64,000 bases of DNA from Pontibacter kalidii (GTDB lineage Bacteria; Bacteroidota; Bacteroidia; Cytophagales; Hymenobacteraceae): contig NZ_CP111079.1 of assembly GCF_026278245.1 (NCBI RefSeq), positions 3,858,501 through 3,922,500 of the forward strand, given 5' to 3'. The number at the start of each line of letters is the position of its first letter. Positions within the stretch are counted from its first letter, which is position 1. The notes below the pieces were generated by a model. That model did not search any database, was not told the DNA's origin, and saw only the letters and a program-made list of their open reading frames with translations. Shown here one piece after another: positions 9,301-17,459 of this stretch. The position numbers and the translations under genes were made by a program.

Positions 9301-9684
9301 CTCGACAGCACCAAAGACCTGGATGAGCTGGAAAAACTGCGCGCAAGTATAGTGGACAGGTTCGGGCCCTTGCCGGCGCAGGTACAGCAGCTGGTGGAGA
9401 TCGTGAAATTAAGGTGGCAGGCGCAGCAACTGGGCTTCGAGAAACTTACCATCAAGAAAGAGGTGATGAAAGGTTACCTGCCCAGCGAGAACAACGACAA
9501 GTACTTTCAGTCCGAAACGTTTGGCAATATACTCAAGTATGTGCAGCAGCACCCGCGCCGCTCGCGCCTGAAGGAAGCCAAAAGCAAACTGATCGTGATC
9601 GTGGAGGACATCCAAAGTATAGAGGATGCAAAGGAGGTGTTTGAGGGACTCGGAGTGAGAGAGATGGCATCGGCCAAAGTCTGA
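6307..9684 (+). CDS. mfd: Transcription-repair coupling factor Mfd
   Basis: 1125 residues, normal length. Mfd is an ATP-driven translocase that removes RNA polymerase stalled at lesions and recruits UvrA for nucleotide excision repair. Visible in order: a UvrB-like N-terminal module (residues 1 to about 340), the CarD-like RNA-polymerase-interacting domain (LQPGDYITHVDYGIGRFAGL, about 436-455), the RecG-like helicase with Walker A GDVGFGKTEVA (about 588-598), DEEQ box (VIDEEQKFG), the TATPIPRTL motif, the helicase C half (STNIIESGLDI; QMRGRVGRSNKKAY) and the TRG-like motif region. The C-terminal domain follows (RLNLYSKLDSTKDLDEL). It is transcribed alone, with its own promoter-like element and a strong terminator. 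Confidence 0.98.
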   Translation: MKISDFLELYRLDSVVQTIAERLKAKEPYRLQLKGMAGSLDAVMASAVYTLNPQHQLFVLHDREEAAYFYTDLKNLLGDQKEILLFPTSYKRPYSFDDTENANILMRAEVLNRLNSKTDKGELIVTYPEALTEKVINKKSLVENTLGAKVGAKLDVNFLSEMLAEYGFERTDFVYEAGQYAVRGGIVDVFSYANDLPYRIELFGDEIESIRTFDPDTQLSVETKKAISIIPNVQTKLLQETREAFLDFLPKNTNLWFKDVRQTLDVIEEYFDKASHSFEKMMAGSGGTQIVSDPEQLFQTPKQFKKLLDNFNVVEIGKRFHFKSAEVIQLQAKPQPSFNKDFKRLVKDLHEHQGDGFVNIIATDSPRQINRLTLIFDELDHDVRFQHLGLSLREGFIDQILKVTCYTDHQLFDRFYQHKAKEGHSKQKAMTLKELRSLQPGDYITHVDYGIGRFAGLEKVEVGGRLQEAIRLVYRDDDLLYVSIHSLHKISKYSGKEGGPPSMSKLGSPEWENKKKKVKSKVKDIAAELISLYAKRKAAPGYAYSKDGFLQAELESSFIYEDTPDQAKSTEDVKADMEQPHPMDRLVCGDVGFGKTEVAIRAAFKAACDGKQVAILVPTTILAMQHYRTFRDRLEQFPVTVDYINRFKTIKDTKETLKRVAEGKVDILIGTHRIVSKDVKFKDLGLLVIDEEQKFGVKTKDKLKEMRVNVDTLTLTATPIPRTLHFSLMGARDLSVIATPPPNRQPVKTELHVFDEVLIRDAVVNEMKRGGQVFFVHNRIKDIEEIADMILRQVPDAKVTFAHGQMEPEKLEKRMMKFVNGEYDVLVSTNIIESGLDIENANTIIINRAHMFGLSDLHQMRGRVGRSNKKAYCYLLTPPVAGLPSDARKRLSTLEEFSDLGEGFKIAMRDMDIRGAGNLLGGEQSGFITDLGFDMYHQILDDAVKELKETEFRELFLGDNLAEFIEPVLECNIETDMEVLIPESYVSNISERLNLYSKLDSTKDLDELEKLRASIVDRFGPLPAQVQQLVEIVKLRWQAQQLGFEKLTIKKEVMKGYLPSENNDKYFQSETFGNILKYVQQHPRRSRLKEAKSKLIVIVEDIQSIEDAKEVFEGLGVREMASAKV

Positions 9685-9706
9685 CCTGCCTAATTACTGC
9701 TTTACG

Positions 9707-9762
9707 ACTGCCTGCGTCTGCCGCTTTTTTATCAAAAGAGCGGCAGGCGCAGGCAGTTTTTT
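9707..9762 (+). terminator. Strong terminator after mfd
   Basis: A long stem (ACTGCCTGCG with CGCAGGCAGT, extended by CTGCCGCT / AGCGGCAG) ends in six T. Confidence 0.9.
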
Positions 9763-9828
9763 GCTGTTCTAAACCGTATACTATGTAAATTTAGTGATTA
9801 GGTACCAATTCTTAAAGCCAGTTGCTCC

Positions 9829-11436
9829 ATGCAGGTAACCGCCAACAAACCCTCCCCAGATTTCGCCCTCGTCTTCAGGGCACTGCCTGGCTTATACTTG
9901 CTCCTGTCTCCTGAGCTGAAGGTGCTGGATGCCACTGATCTGTACGCCTGCACATCCAATTTCAAGATCGCAGATATCCTCGGGAAGCATATCTTGGATA
10001 CCTTTCCTGAAAACCCTGCTAAGACAGATGAGCACAGCAAGCAGAACGTGATCGCTTCGCTCAATGCTGTGCTGGCAACCCAAAAGCCTCATACCATGCC
10101 CACGGTGCGCTATGATGTTCCGCTTGTGGATGGAGGCTTTGAGCGCAGGTACTGGAACACCACTCATTCACCCATCCTAAACTCAGCGGGCGACATTGTT
10201 TACATCCTGCAGGAAGCCAGCGATGTAACAGCTTCCGTGCTGCAGGAGCAGCTGATTGAGCAAAACAGAGAGCGGCTGTCGCTGCTCACCAGTACCCTCA
10301 ATGCAGTAACCTGGGAGTATGACATCGAAAAAGGCAAAACGACTTGGGGTGGTAACCTGCAGCATGCCTTTGGTTATAAGCCCGAAGAGATGGGCTCGGG
10401 AAAGGAAGCCTGGTTAAGCCGGGTGCACCCGAAGGATATCGCAACAGTAAACAGGAGCTTCGAACAGGCAACCTCAGCCGGAAACAGGTTCTGGTCCTGC
10501 GAGTATGAATTCCGGAAAGCGGACGGGTCCTATGCCCGCGTACTGGACCAGGGTTACTTTATCTACGATATCACAAAAAAACCTATCCGTATCGTCGGTT
10601 CCATGATAGACCTGACCGAGAGCAGGCAATCGGAGGAAAACCTGAAAGAGACCAATGCGCGTTTCTGGCACCTGCTCGAGAAGCTGCCCTATATTTCTTT
10701 CATGGCAGACGCCAAGGGGCGGGCTATTTACTTTAACGACAACTGGTATGAGTATACAGGCATCCCCAAGGGACAGGTAGACGGCTGGATAAACGCCATC
10801 CACCCAGAAGACTCGGCCCTTGTGCTTACCTCCTGGAACGAGGCGACAAGGACGGGGCATGTATTTGAGCAGGAGTACCGCATCCGGAACCATATAGACG
10901 GGCAGTACCGCTGGTTTCTGGACAGGTGCGCCCCGATGTACGACGAGCAGGGCAACGTAAAGTTCTGGATTGGCACTATAACCGATATTGACGAGCTGCG
11001 CGAGACCATTACACAGATGCAGCTTAAGGAGCAGCAATTCGCCAATATCCTGAACCTGCTGCCTGCGCACCTTTGCCTGCTCATGGGGCCCGCCCATGTC
11101 TGCCGTTACGTAACCCCTGGTGTCTTTAAAATGTACGGCAACAGGCACTACGTTGGCAAACCCGCAAACGAGATCTGGCCCGAAACGCAACCTATCAATT
11201 TTACCGAAGTGTTCGACAAGGTGTACCAGCAGCAGGAGCCGGTCAGCTTTAAGGAGGTACTGGTTCCTGTTACCCCCAACTACGGCGAGCCACAGAAAGA
11301 CGCCTACTTTAACATACAGTTCCAGCCCCTGCTCGACCCCAACCGGCACGTAGAGGGCGTGCTGATGTCTGCGGTAGAGGTAACAGAGTTGGTGGAGTGT
11401 GAGCAAAGGGCAACAAGGTCCGGCGCTCCTGATTGA
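9829..11436 (+). CDS. Multi-PAS sensory protein without a kinase domain
   Basis: 535 residues. Four PAS units: about 12-130 (LPGLYLLLSPELKVLDATD), about 150-270 (PAS_3 type, WGGNLQHAFGYKPEEM with PAC tail IVGSMIDLTESRQ), about 280-390 (FMADAKGRAIYFNDNWYEYTG with IGTITDIDELRE), and about 400-525 (LLPAHLCLLMGPAHVCRYVTPG with SAVEVTELVE). In Bacteroidota such PAS arrays usually end in a HisKA/HATPase kinase. Here the protein stops right after the last PAS, and no kinase remnant is seen in the next 400 bases. It is therefore either a naturally PAS-only signal protein or a C-terminally truncated kinase. There are no TM segments, so it is cytosolic. A CheY-like regulator gene follows after 406 bases. 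Confidence 0.85.
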   Translation: MQVTANKPSPDFALVFRALPGLYLLLSPELKVLDATDLYACTSNFKIADILGKHILDTFPENPAKTDEHSKQNVIASLNAVLATQKPHTMPTVRYDVPLVDGGFERRYWNTTHSPILNSAGDIVYILQEASDVTASVLQEQLIEQNRERLSLLTSTLNAVTWEYDIEKGKTTWGGNLQHAFGYKPEEMGSGKEAWLSRVHPKDIATVNRSFEQATSAGNRFWSCEYEFRKADGSYARVLDQGYFIYDITKKPIRIVGSMIDLTESRQSEENLKETNARFWHLLEKLPYISFMADAKGRAIYFNDNWYEYTGIPKGQVDGWINAIHPEDSALVLTSWNEATRTGHVFEQEYRIRNHIDGQYRWFLDRCAPMYDEQGNVKFWIGTITDIDELRETITQMQLKEQQFANILNLLPAHLCLLMGPAHVCRYVTPGVFKMYGNRHYVGKPANEIWPETQPINFTEVFDKVYQQQEPVSFKEVLVPVTPNYGEPQKDAYFNIQFQPLLDPNRHVEGVLMSAVEVTELVECEQRATRSGAPD

Positions 11437-11842
11437 CGGGAACGCATCAAAAACCACTTCTAAGACAACTGCCGTTACATTGCGCTACCTTTGCCCCTGG
11501 CTTCCGGCTCGGAGGCGAAGAGGCCCCGGTAACAAAACGTGCTTCTAGAGCGGGAGCAATAGGGAAGTGGCGCTGTATCGGCACAAAGTTTAAACATATA
11601 CCCACCTGCTGGCTGTTACTACTCGTAGTAGATGAAGTGTGCATATTTTGCCTTCGCAGGAATAAAAGCTATCTTAAACACCTTATACTTTACTAACCCT
11701 ACTTGTGGCCTATCACGTAGCGGGTTTTAAATAAACTGCTTTTGTCTGGCGTTGTAGTTTTAGGGCCTTTGCGGGGCAGCACGAAGCAGAAATAATCTCG
11801 GATACATACGTTAATATATAATACCTACAACAAGTAGCCACT
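11437..11842. other. Gene-free stretch between the PAS protein and the response regulator
   Basis: About 406 bases with no convincing ORF, no strong hairpin and no recognised repeat. It probably carries the promoter of the response regulator. The short open frames in it have unlike codon use and no family resemblance. Confidence 0.4.
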
Positions 11843-12250
11843 ATGAAAGAGCTGAACACGATTCTTCTGATCGACGACGACGAAACCACCAACTACCTGA
11901 ACCACCGCCTGCTTGCCCGCCTGGAGGCTGCCCCCGACATCAGGGTGGTGATGAACGGCGAAGAGGGCCTGGATTACCTGGAGCATGCCTTTGCCGGTGT
12001 AGAAGGCTACCCCCGCCCCGACCTCATTTTTGTGGACATCAAGATGTCGGTGATGGATGGCTTTGAGTTTTTGGAGGAGTACCAGAAGTTTACGCCGGAG
12101 CAGAAAGGCGACACCGTGTTGCTCATGCTCACCTCCTCCGCCAGCTTCTACGACCTGGAGAAACTGAAAGCTTTCCCGGACGTGCGCAAACACTACTCCA
12201 AGCCCCTGGCTGAAGCCGACGTGCGCGAGATTGTGCAGGAGTACTTCTAG
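11843..12250 (+). CDS. Single-domain response regulator (CheY-like receiver)
   Basis: 135 residues, receiver domain only. The acidic pocket is IDDDE at about residues 11-15, the phospho-acceptor Asp lies in LIFVDIKMSVMDGFEF (about residue 56), the switch Thr/Ser in LMLTSSAS, and the conserved Lys in HYSKPLAEADV. No output domain, so it acts by protein-protein contact or in a phosphorelay. It lies downstream of the multi-PAS protein in the same direction but has a long leader gap, so co-transcription is uncertain. The extended loop between strands (AFAGVEGYPRPD) is typical of Bacteroidota single receivers that partner with PAS kinases. Confidence 0.93.
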   Translation: MKELNTILLIDDDETTNYLNHRLLARLEAAPDIRVVMNGEEGLDYLEHAFAGVEGYPRPDLIFVDIKMSVMDGFEFLEEYQKFTPEQKGDTVLLMLTSSASFYDLEKLKAFPDVRKHYSKPLAEADVREIVQEYF

Positions 12251-12270
12251 CCCTTGTTTTACCGGCTACG

Positions 12271-12310
12271 GCAGCGGCTCCCTTACCTGTAAGGGGGCCG
12301 CTGTTTTTTT
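12271..12310 (+). terminator. Terminator after the response regulator
   Basis: GCAGCGGC...GCCGCTG stem followed by seven T. Confidence 0.85.
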
Positions 12311-12413
12311 GGGCCGCCTGCCGCCCGCTAACTATAGCCCCTGCATTGCCGTAAATATAAGCCCAACCTTTTAGAGCTAATGCATTGTAAAACATCAATA
12401 TAGGGATTTTAAA

Positions 12414-13241
12414 ATGGAAAACGAACCAATGAACCGTGATAGCAGCGGGCGCAATAACCAGCAGATAGGCAAGGAACTGCACGACAGGGACCACCAGCAC
12501 CAGGGACAGTCCGCACAGCGCTATGGCTACCGTGGTGGCCAAGGCAATACCCGTGAATGGGGTGAGGGCAACTACTTCCATACTGGCCCGAGCCCGCGGG
12601 GAGCTCAAGACAGCAACGAGCGCAGGTATGGCGAGAACTACCAGCACGACCGCAACTCCACGTATGCCCAGGGCCGCAACGCCCATCTCAGCGACCACTA
12701 CGGCAGCCGCAGCGGCAGTGCCTACCGTGATGAGAACTCTTACCTGAACCATGGCAACCGCGGCGGCCAGCAGGGCATGCACCGCCCGCAAACACCGGGA
12801 GGCTCGCTACAGGGCAACTACAGCGACATGAACGATCGCCGCAACGCCCCCTGGAACGAGGGCCCGGGCACGCGCAGCCGTTATAAGGACGACGATTTCC
12901 GCTACGGCAGCGGATCGCATAACTGGTACACCGAAGGCCGCTATACTCCGGACAGCGAGGAAACAGCGCCATACCCACGCGACCACCGTGGTTTCATGGA
13001 GCGGGTAAAGGACACCTGGAATGACATCTGGCACTCTGATGACCCTGAGTACCGCCCGCGCCAGCACCACGTGAGCGGTGCAGACCGCCTGGACTCGCAC
13101 AAGCGCTATGGCTCTGAGAATTATCGCAACCGCAACTTCGACAGAGGGTATGAGGGCGGTCCGCGCTGGGCCGATGAAACAGACTCAGGTAGAGACAATT
13201 ACTACAAAGACACCGATAGAAACCAACGCTATCGCCGCTGA
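12414..13241 (+). CDS. Low-complexity Gly/Tyr/Arg/Asp/Asn-rich hydrophilic protein
   Basis: 275 residues, almost devoid of long hydrophobic stretches, with no signal peptide. It is dominated by Gly, Arg, Asn, Asp, Tyr, His, Ser and Gln in irregular repeats such as RYGENYQHDRNSTYAQ and RYGSENYRNRNFDRGYEGG. The only predicted ordered part is near residues 190-215 (FMERVKDTWNDIWHSDDPEY), a short amphipathic helix. The composition predicts an intrinsically disordered protein, possibly a stress or condensate-type protein. No function can be assigned. It follows the regulator terminator and ends in its own terminator, so it is monocistronic. Codon use matches neighbours, so it is a real gene. Confidence 0.65.
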   Translation: MENEPMNRDSSGRNNQQIGKELHDRDHQHQGQSAQRYGYRGGQGNTREWGEGNYFHTGPSPRGAQDSNERRYGENYQHDRNSTYAQGRNAHLSDHYGSRSGSAYRDENSYLNHGNRGGQQGMHRPQTPGGSLQGNYSDMNDRRNAPWNEGPGTRSRYKDDDFRYGSGSHNWYTEGRYTPDSEETAPYPRDHRGFMERVKDTWNDIWHSDDPEYRPRQHHVSGADRLDSHKRYGSENYRNRNFDRGYEGGPRWADETDSGRDNYYKDTDRNQRYRR

Positions 13242-13301
13242 ACCGTATAGGTCTACTAGATTAGGTAGATTTGGTAGTAGATTAGTTTTAGTTAGTAAAA
13301 T

Positions 13302-13337
13302 AACAAAGCCAGCCCTCCAGCTGGCTTTGTTATTTTA
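13302..13337 (+). terminator. Terminator after the Gly/Tyr-rich gene
   Basis: Perfect 12-base stem AACAAAGCCAGC / GCTGGCTTTGTT with T-rich tail. Confidence 0.9.
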
Positions 13338-13440
13338 GGCTTTTTGCTTATCTTAAAAAAGAACATCCTGGTTATCACGCCGTACACCTATACACCTCAG
13401 GCCTTTCAGGGATATTTTTTTACTATTAAAGAGACACAGC

Positions 13441-13872
13441 ATGCAGCACGAAGAGCAAGACCCAAGACACCCGCACCACTGGGAGCACCACCAGCACCGT
13501 CGCCGCCCACACCACCCGGAGCATTTCAACGACTTCAGGAGCCGTTGGGGAGAGCCTATGCCGGCCACCCACCTGCAACAGCAAGGCCATTACCCCGAGG
13601 ACACAGACCGTTTCGAGCGTGAGGGAAGGTACCACCGGGAGGAGAAGTGGTTGCCAGAGCAGCAGCGTTACCAGCCGCGCCACCCAGGCCAGCACCACCA
13701 CCGGGGCGAGCAGCGCCCTCCCCATGAACCTGTCTGGCGCCAGCGCGACGTGCACTTCGACCCGAGCAACCAACGCGTGGAAGACCGCTGGTTCGAGGAT
13801 CCGCTGATGCCACACCCGCACCGCCGCCCACCCCGTCATTACGACGGCTTCTGGGAGGACTATGAGGATTAA
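13441..13872 (+). CDS. His/Arg/Pro-rich hydrophilic protein
   Basis: 143 residues of which 22 are His, with many Arg, Pro, Glu and Gln. Examples are HHWEHHQHRRRPHHPEH near the start and HPGQHHHRGEQRPPHEP in the middle. It ends in an acidic tail (DGFWEDYED). There is no signal peptide, no TM segment and no known domain. The His clusters could bind metal ions or nucleic acid, but this is inference. It directly follows another low-complexity gene and each has its own terminator. The frame is clean and the composition in the other frames is nonsensical, which supports coding. Confidence 0.6.
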   Translation: MQHEEQDPRHPHHWEHHQHRRRPHHPEHFNDFRSRWGEPMPATHLQQQGHYPEDTDRFEREGRYHREEKWLPEQQRYQPRHPGQHHHRGEQRPPHEPVWRQRDVHFDPSNQRVEDRWFEDPLMPHPHRRPPRHYDGFWEDYED

Positions 13873-13904
13873 CCTATTTCTTCTTCTCCTGAAGTATAAA
13901 AGAT

Positions 13905-13935
13905 AAAAGCCGGTATTGCCGGCTTTCGCTTTTTT
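13905..13935 (+). terminator. Terminator after the His-rich gene
   Basis: AAAGCCGG-TATTG-CCGGCTTT stem and a run of six T shortly after. Confidence 0.85.
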
Positions 13936-14014
13936 GGGCACTTGTACGCTGGAAGTATAAAATCTTACCCTTGAGGCGCTACTCTCCTGCCCTATACTTT
14001 GTAACTTTACGGGG

Positions 14015-14593
14015 ATGGAGGAACTGGAGAGTTTACTGCAGCAGGTGCGGGCGTGCCGCATCTGCGAAGAACACCTGCCACTGGGTCCGAGGCCTGTGCT
14101 GGCAGCCAGCAGCTCCGCCAGGCTACTGGTAGTGGGGCAGGCGCCGGGCACCAAAGTACACGCCAGCGGCATCCCCTGGAACGACCAGAGCGGCAAGCGC
14201 CTGCGGCAGTGGCTGGGGCTGGGACCGGAGGCGTTCTACGACGCCGGCAAGGTGGCCATTATTCCCATGGGCTTCTGCTACCCCGGCAAAGGCAAGTCAG
14301 GCGACCTGCCGCCGCGCCCGGAGTGTGCCTTACATTGGCACCAGCGCCTGCTGGCGCAACTGCCCCATGTACAGCTCACGCTGCTCATCGGCAAGTATGC
14401 GCAGGACTATTTTCTGGGAGGCCAGGCTAAGCCTACCTTAACCGAAACAGTCGCTAACTGGCACGAGTACTTACCTCAATACATGCCCATGCCGCACCCT
14501 TCACCGCGCAATCAGTTCTGGCTGCGGCGCAACCCGTGGTTCGAGGCCGATGCCATACCGTATGTGCAGCAGCTGGTGCAAGCTATCATCTAG
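14015..14593 (+). CDS. Uracil-DNA glycosylase-family protein
   Basis: 192 residues. The family motif GQAPG (LLVVGQAPGTKVHASGIPWND, about residues 42-62) holds the water-activating and base-stacking region, and MPHPSPRN (about 158-165) is the C-terminal His motif that contacts the DNA/uracil. An N-terminal CRIC pair is present but the two later Cys of the 4Fe-4S family-4 enzymes are not obvious. It therefore looks like the metal-free variant found in many bacteria, annotated only as UDG-like. Expected role is excision of uracil or another damaged base. The stop overlaps no neighbour, and the aminotransferase gene starts 56 bases later in the same direction, so the two may share a transcript. 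Confidence 0.85.
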   Translation: MEELESLLQQVRACRICEEHLPLGPRPVLAASSSARLLVVGQAPGTKVHASGIPWNDQSGKRLRQWLGLGPEAFYDAGKVAIIPMGFCYPGKGKSGDLPPRPECALHWHQRLLAQLPHVQLTLLIGKYAQDYFLGGQAKPTLTETVANWHEYLPQYMPMPHPSPRNQFWLRRNPWFEADAIPYVQQLVQAII

Positions 14594-14649
14594 AAATATT
14601 CGTATATTTAGTTCCTGTAGCACTGTATACACACCTTGCCCCAAGCTTT

Positions 14650-15798
14650 ATGATGAACTACCCCTCGAGCAAACTCCCTGACGTAGGCACCAGCATTTTT
14701 ACGGTGATGTCGGCACTGGCTAACGAGCACAAGGCCATTAACCTGTCGCAGGGCTTCCCGGACTTTAACTGCCCGGAGCCACTGATAAACCTGGTGACCA
14801 GGTATATGCACGAGGGCTTTAACCAGTATGCGCCTATGGCCGGCATGCCGCAGCTGCGCCAGAAGATCAGCCTGAAAACAGAGAAAATGTATGGCTTCCG
14901 CCCTGACCCTGACACGGAGATCACCGTTACGTCCGGGGCCACGGAGGCGTTGAACGCAGCCATAGCGGCGGTGGTAAAGGCGGGTGATGAGGTGGTGGTG
15001 CTGGAGCCCTGCTACGACAGCTACGCCCCTGTTATTAGGCTGTGCGGCGGCTCGCCCATCTACGTGCCGCTGGCGCTGCCGGATTTCTCGGTGGACTGGG
15101 ACCAGGTGAAAAAGCGCCTCTCCTCCCGCACCCGCATGATCATCATCAATACACCGCACAACCCTACCGGCGCCGTGATGACAAAACAGGATATGGGTAG
15201 GCTGGCCAACTTGCTGGACGGAACGGATATTCTGGTATTGAGCGATGAAGTATACGAACACATGGTGTTTGACGGGCAGCAGCATTACAGCGCCCTGCAG
15301 CACCCGCAGCTGCGCGCGCGAAGCTTTGTAGTCTCCTCGTTCGGGAAAACCTACCACACCACCGGCTGGAAGGTGGGTTATGCCATAGCGCCGCCGCAGC
15401 TAACAAGCGAGCTGCGCAAAATGCACCAGTTCATCACCTTCAGCACCGCCACGCCTTTTCAGCTGGCCATTGCTGATTTTATGGATGAGGAGAACCATTA
15501 CCTGGAGTTGCCGGACTTCTACCAGGCAAAGCGCGACTTCTTTTTAGAGCAGCTGCGGCAGACGCGCTTCGAGGTCATCCCATCGGCAGGCACCTACTTT
15601 CAGCTGGCCAGGTATAGTGGCGTTTCCGATGCATATGACCTTGATTTCGCCAAACGGCTTACGACCGAAACCGGGGTGGCTGCCATACCCGTCTCAGCCT
15701 TTTACCACGACAAGACCGACAACAAGTACCTGCGTTTCTGTTTTGCCAAGAGCGAGGATACCCTGCGGGCAGCCGGAGAGAAGCTGGCTAAAGTATAG
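14650..15798 (+). CDS. PLP-dependent methionine / glutamine aminotransferase (YbdL/KAT-like)
   Basis: 382 residues from ATG 14650 (MMNYPSSKL; ATG 14653 is equally possible). A fold-type I class I/II aminotransferase: NLSQGFPDF at the N-terminus, TSGATEALN for the cofactor phosphate, NTPHNPTG with the substrate Asn, SDEVYEH with the pyridine-N Asp, and the Schiff-base Lys in SSFGKTYHTTGWKVGY (about residue 232). It ends with the arginine region YLRFCFAK. The GFPDF and HTTGWK pattern matches YbdL/KAT enzymes that transaminate methionine, glutamine or kynurenine. The omega-amidase gene starts 83 bases downstream, which fits the glutamine transaminase/omega-amidase route and methionine salvage. 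Confidence 0.92.
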   Translation: MMNYPSSKLPDVGTSIFTVMSALANEHKAINLSQGFPDFNCPEPLINLVTRYMHEGFNQYAPMAGMPQLRQKISLKTEKMYGFRPDPDTEITVTSGATEALNAAIAAVVKAGDEVVVLEPCYDSYAPVIRLCGGSPIYVPLALPDFSVDWDQVKKRLSSRTRMIIINTPHNPTGAVMTKQDMGRLANLLDGTDILVLSDEVYEHMVFDGQQHYSALQHPQLRARSFVVSSFGKTYHTTGWKVGYAIAPPQLTSELRKMHQFITFSTATPFQLAIADFMDEENHYLELPDFYQAKRDFFLEQLRQTRFEVIPSAGTYFQLARYSGVSDAYDLDFAKRLTTETGVAAIPVSAFYHDKTDNKYLRFCFAKSEDTLRAAGEKLAKV

Positions 15799-15881
15799 TT
15801 TTAAAGAAGAAGGATGATGGGCAGAAGAATCTTCGTGCTTGATTCTCCATCCTAATAACGAATAACGAGCAACCAATAACC

Positions 15882-16658
15882 ATGAACTTACGCGTAACAA
15901 TCGTACAGACGGAACTACACTGGCATGATGCCGAAGCCAACAGAAGGATGTTTTCGGAGAAGCTCGCCGCTGCAGCCCCGCAAACCGACCTGATCGTGCT
16001 GCCAGAGATGTTTACCACCGGCTTCAGCATGACCCCGGAAGGGATAGCGGAGGAGGCCGATACGACCACTCTGGACTGGATGCAGCAGGAGGCGCAGCGG
16101 CACCAGGCGGTGCTGACCGGCAGTGTAATGGTACAGCAAGCAGATCGGTTTCTGAACCGCCTCTACTGGGTGCGCCCCGACGGCAGCTATGCCACCTACG
16201 ATAAGAAGCACCTGTTCCGGATGGCCAAAGAGCACCATACGTATACCCCTGGCAACGAGCGGCTGCTGGTGGAGCTGAAGGGATGGAATGTATGCCCGCT
16301 GGTGTGCTATGACCTGCGCTTCCCGGTATGGAGCCGCAACACAGACAATGCCTACGACCTGCTGCTGTATGTGGCTAACTGGCCCAAAGTTCGAAGCCAG
16401 CCCTGGCGCACGCTGCTGCAGGCCCGCGCCATCGAGAACCTGGCTTACGTAGTGGGCGTGAACCGCGTAGGCACCGACGGAAACAACCATCCCTACTCCG
16501 GTGACTCCGCCTTTATCCACCCCAAGGGCTACCACCTGCTGGATACTGCTGAGGCAGAAGGCATCCATACTTTAACGCTGAGTAAACAGGAGCTAGAGGA
16601 TTTCAGAGAGGCTTTCCCGGCGCACCTGGATGCCGACAGGTTTAGCTTGCAAGTATAA
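15882..16658 (+). CDS. Omega-amidase / Nit2-like carbon-nitrogen hydrolase (YafV-like)
   Basis: 258 residues, standard length. The nitrilase triad is visible: Glu in VLPEMFTTGFSM (about residue 41), Lys in YDKKHLFRMAKEH (about 108) and Cys in PLVCYDLRFPVWSRN (about 141). The 'CYDLRFPVW' signature and 'MFTTGFSM' match omega-amidases that hydrolyse 2-oxoglutaramate and 2-oxosuccinamate to the free 2-oxoacid. Together with the preceding aminotransferase this removes the dead-end keto-amide formed when glutamine is the amino donor. Same strand and short gap suggest one operon. Cytosolic, no signal peptide. Confidence 0.92.
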   Translation: MNLRVTIVQTELHWHDAEANRRMFSEKLAAAAPQTDLIVLPEMFTTGFSMTPEGIAEEADTTTLDWMQQEAQRHQAVLTGSVMVQQADRFLNRLYWVRPDGSYATYDKKHLFRMAKEHHTYTPGNERLLVELKGWNVCPLVCYDLRFPVWSRNTDNAYDLLLYVANWPKVRSQPWRTLLQARAIENLAYVVGVNRVGTDGNNHPYSGDSAFIHPKGYHLLDTAEAEGIHTLTLSKQELEDFREAFPAHLDADRFSLQV

Positions 16659-17459
16659 ACCCACCCCTAGCCCCTCCAAGGAGGGGAATTTAACCTCACC
16701 CTAACCCTCTCCTAAGAACAGGAGAGGGAGCTTGGCAGTACCTAGTCCAACCACCCCTTCCCCTCCTTGCCTAAGGAGGGGAGCCTGCTATTGCCACTGC
16801 TCAAGTATAAGTTTTATAGCAAGAGTGGTTGGAGGAACATCCCCCTACCCCCTTCAAAGGGGGACTTCGGTTCACATTGCATAGCAAGAAGCTATTGAAC
16901 TGAAACCCAGTCCTTGGGTTGAGCGCCTTGTAGATTTCCGGTGCCGAAGGCATTGCGACGCAGGAGCAAAAGAAATGTACACAGCGCGATGCCCTTATCG
17001 AGGGGCCCTACCCCCAGGACGAGTCATCTCGGGCTTGAGAGCAACAAAGTATGAGGTGAAACGATTAGTATGTAAATCTGGAGGATGAACGGCAGCTAGC
17101 AAGTAAGCTTGTGTCCAGTTGCAAACAGCAGCGGCTAAGCGAAGGCACAAGCGGACGCTTGCGCCAGTGAAAGTATAGCAGCAAGTATAACCTAAAGTAT
17201 AAAAGTATAGCCAAGTATGAAGTATGGCTCTCTGAGCCAGTCGGGTTGCAAACCCGACATCAAAGAAGGCACGGGTCGCAAACCCGCGCCAGCGATCGTA
17301 CAAAGTATAAACCAGCAAGTATTGCCGATGTATATAGCATGGCCGAAGCAAACCAGTCAAATCACAGGCTCGGCACCATACAAGGATACAAGTCGGAAGA
17401 CTTGCACCAGGAAAGAAAACGGAGAAATTTGGCTTCCCACCAGGCCCAACCAAAACCAA
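16659..17459. repeat. Composite intergenic repeat R1
   Basis: Gene-free stretch between two convergent genes. It contains CCCCTCC/GGAGGGG inverted repeats, the hairpin CCCAGTCCTTGGG at 16906-16918 followed by TTGAGCGCC, the word GCGCGATGCCC near 16985, and the palindromes at 17144-17167, 17241-17257, 17268-17292 and 17386-17410. At least six AAGTATA words also occur. Degenerate copies of the same block order lie at R2 (27380-28463), R3 (48365-49276), R4 (53930-54764) and R5 (61217-61811). The open frames inside look like chance. Confidence 0.75.
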
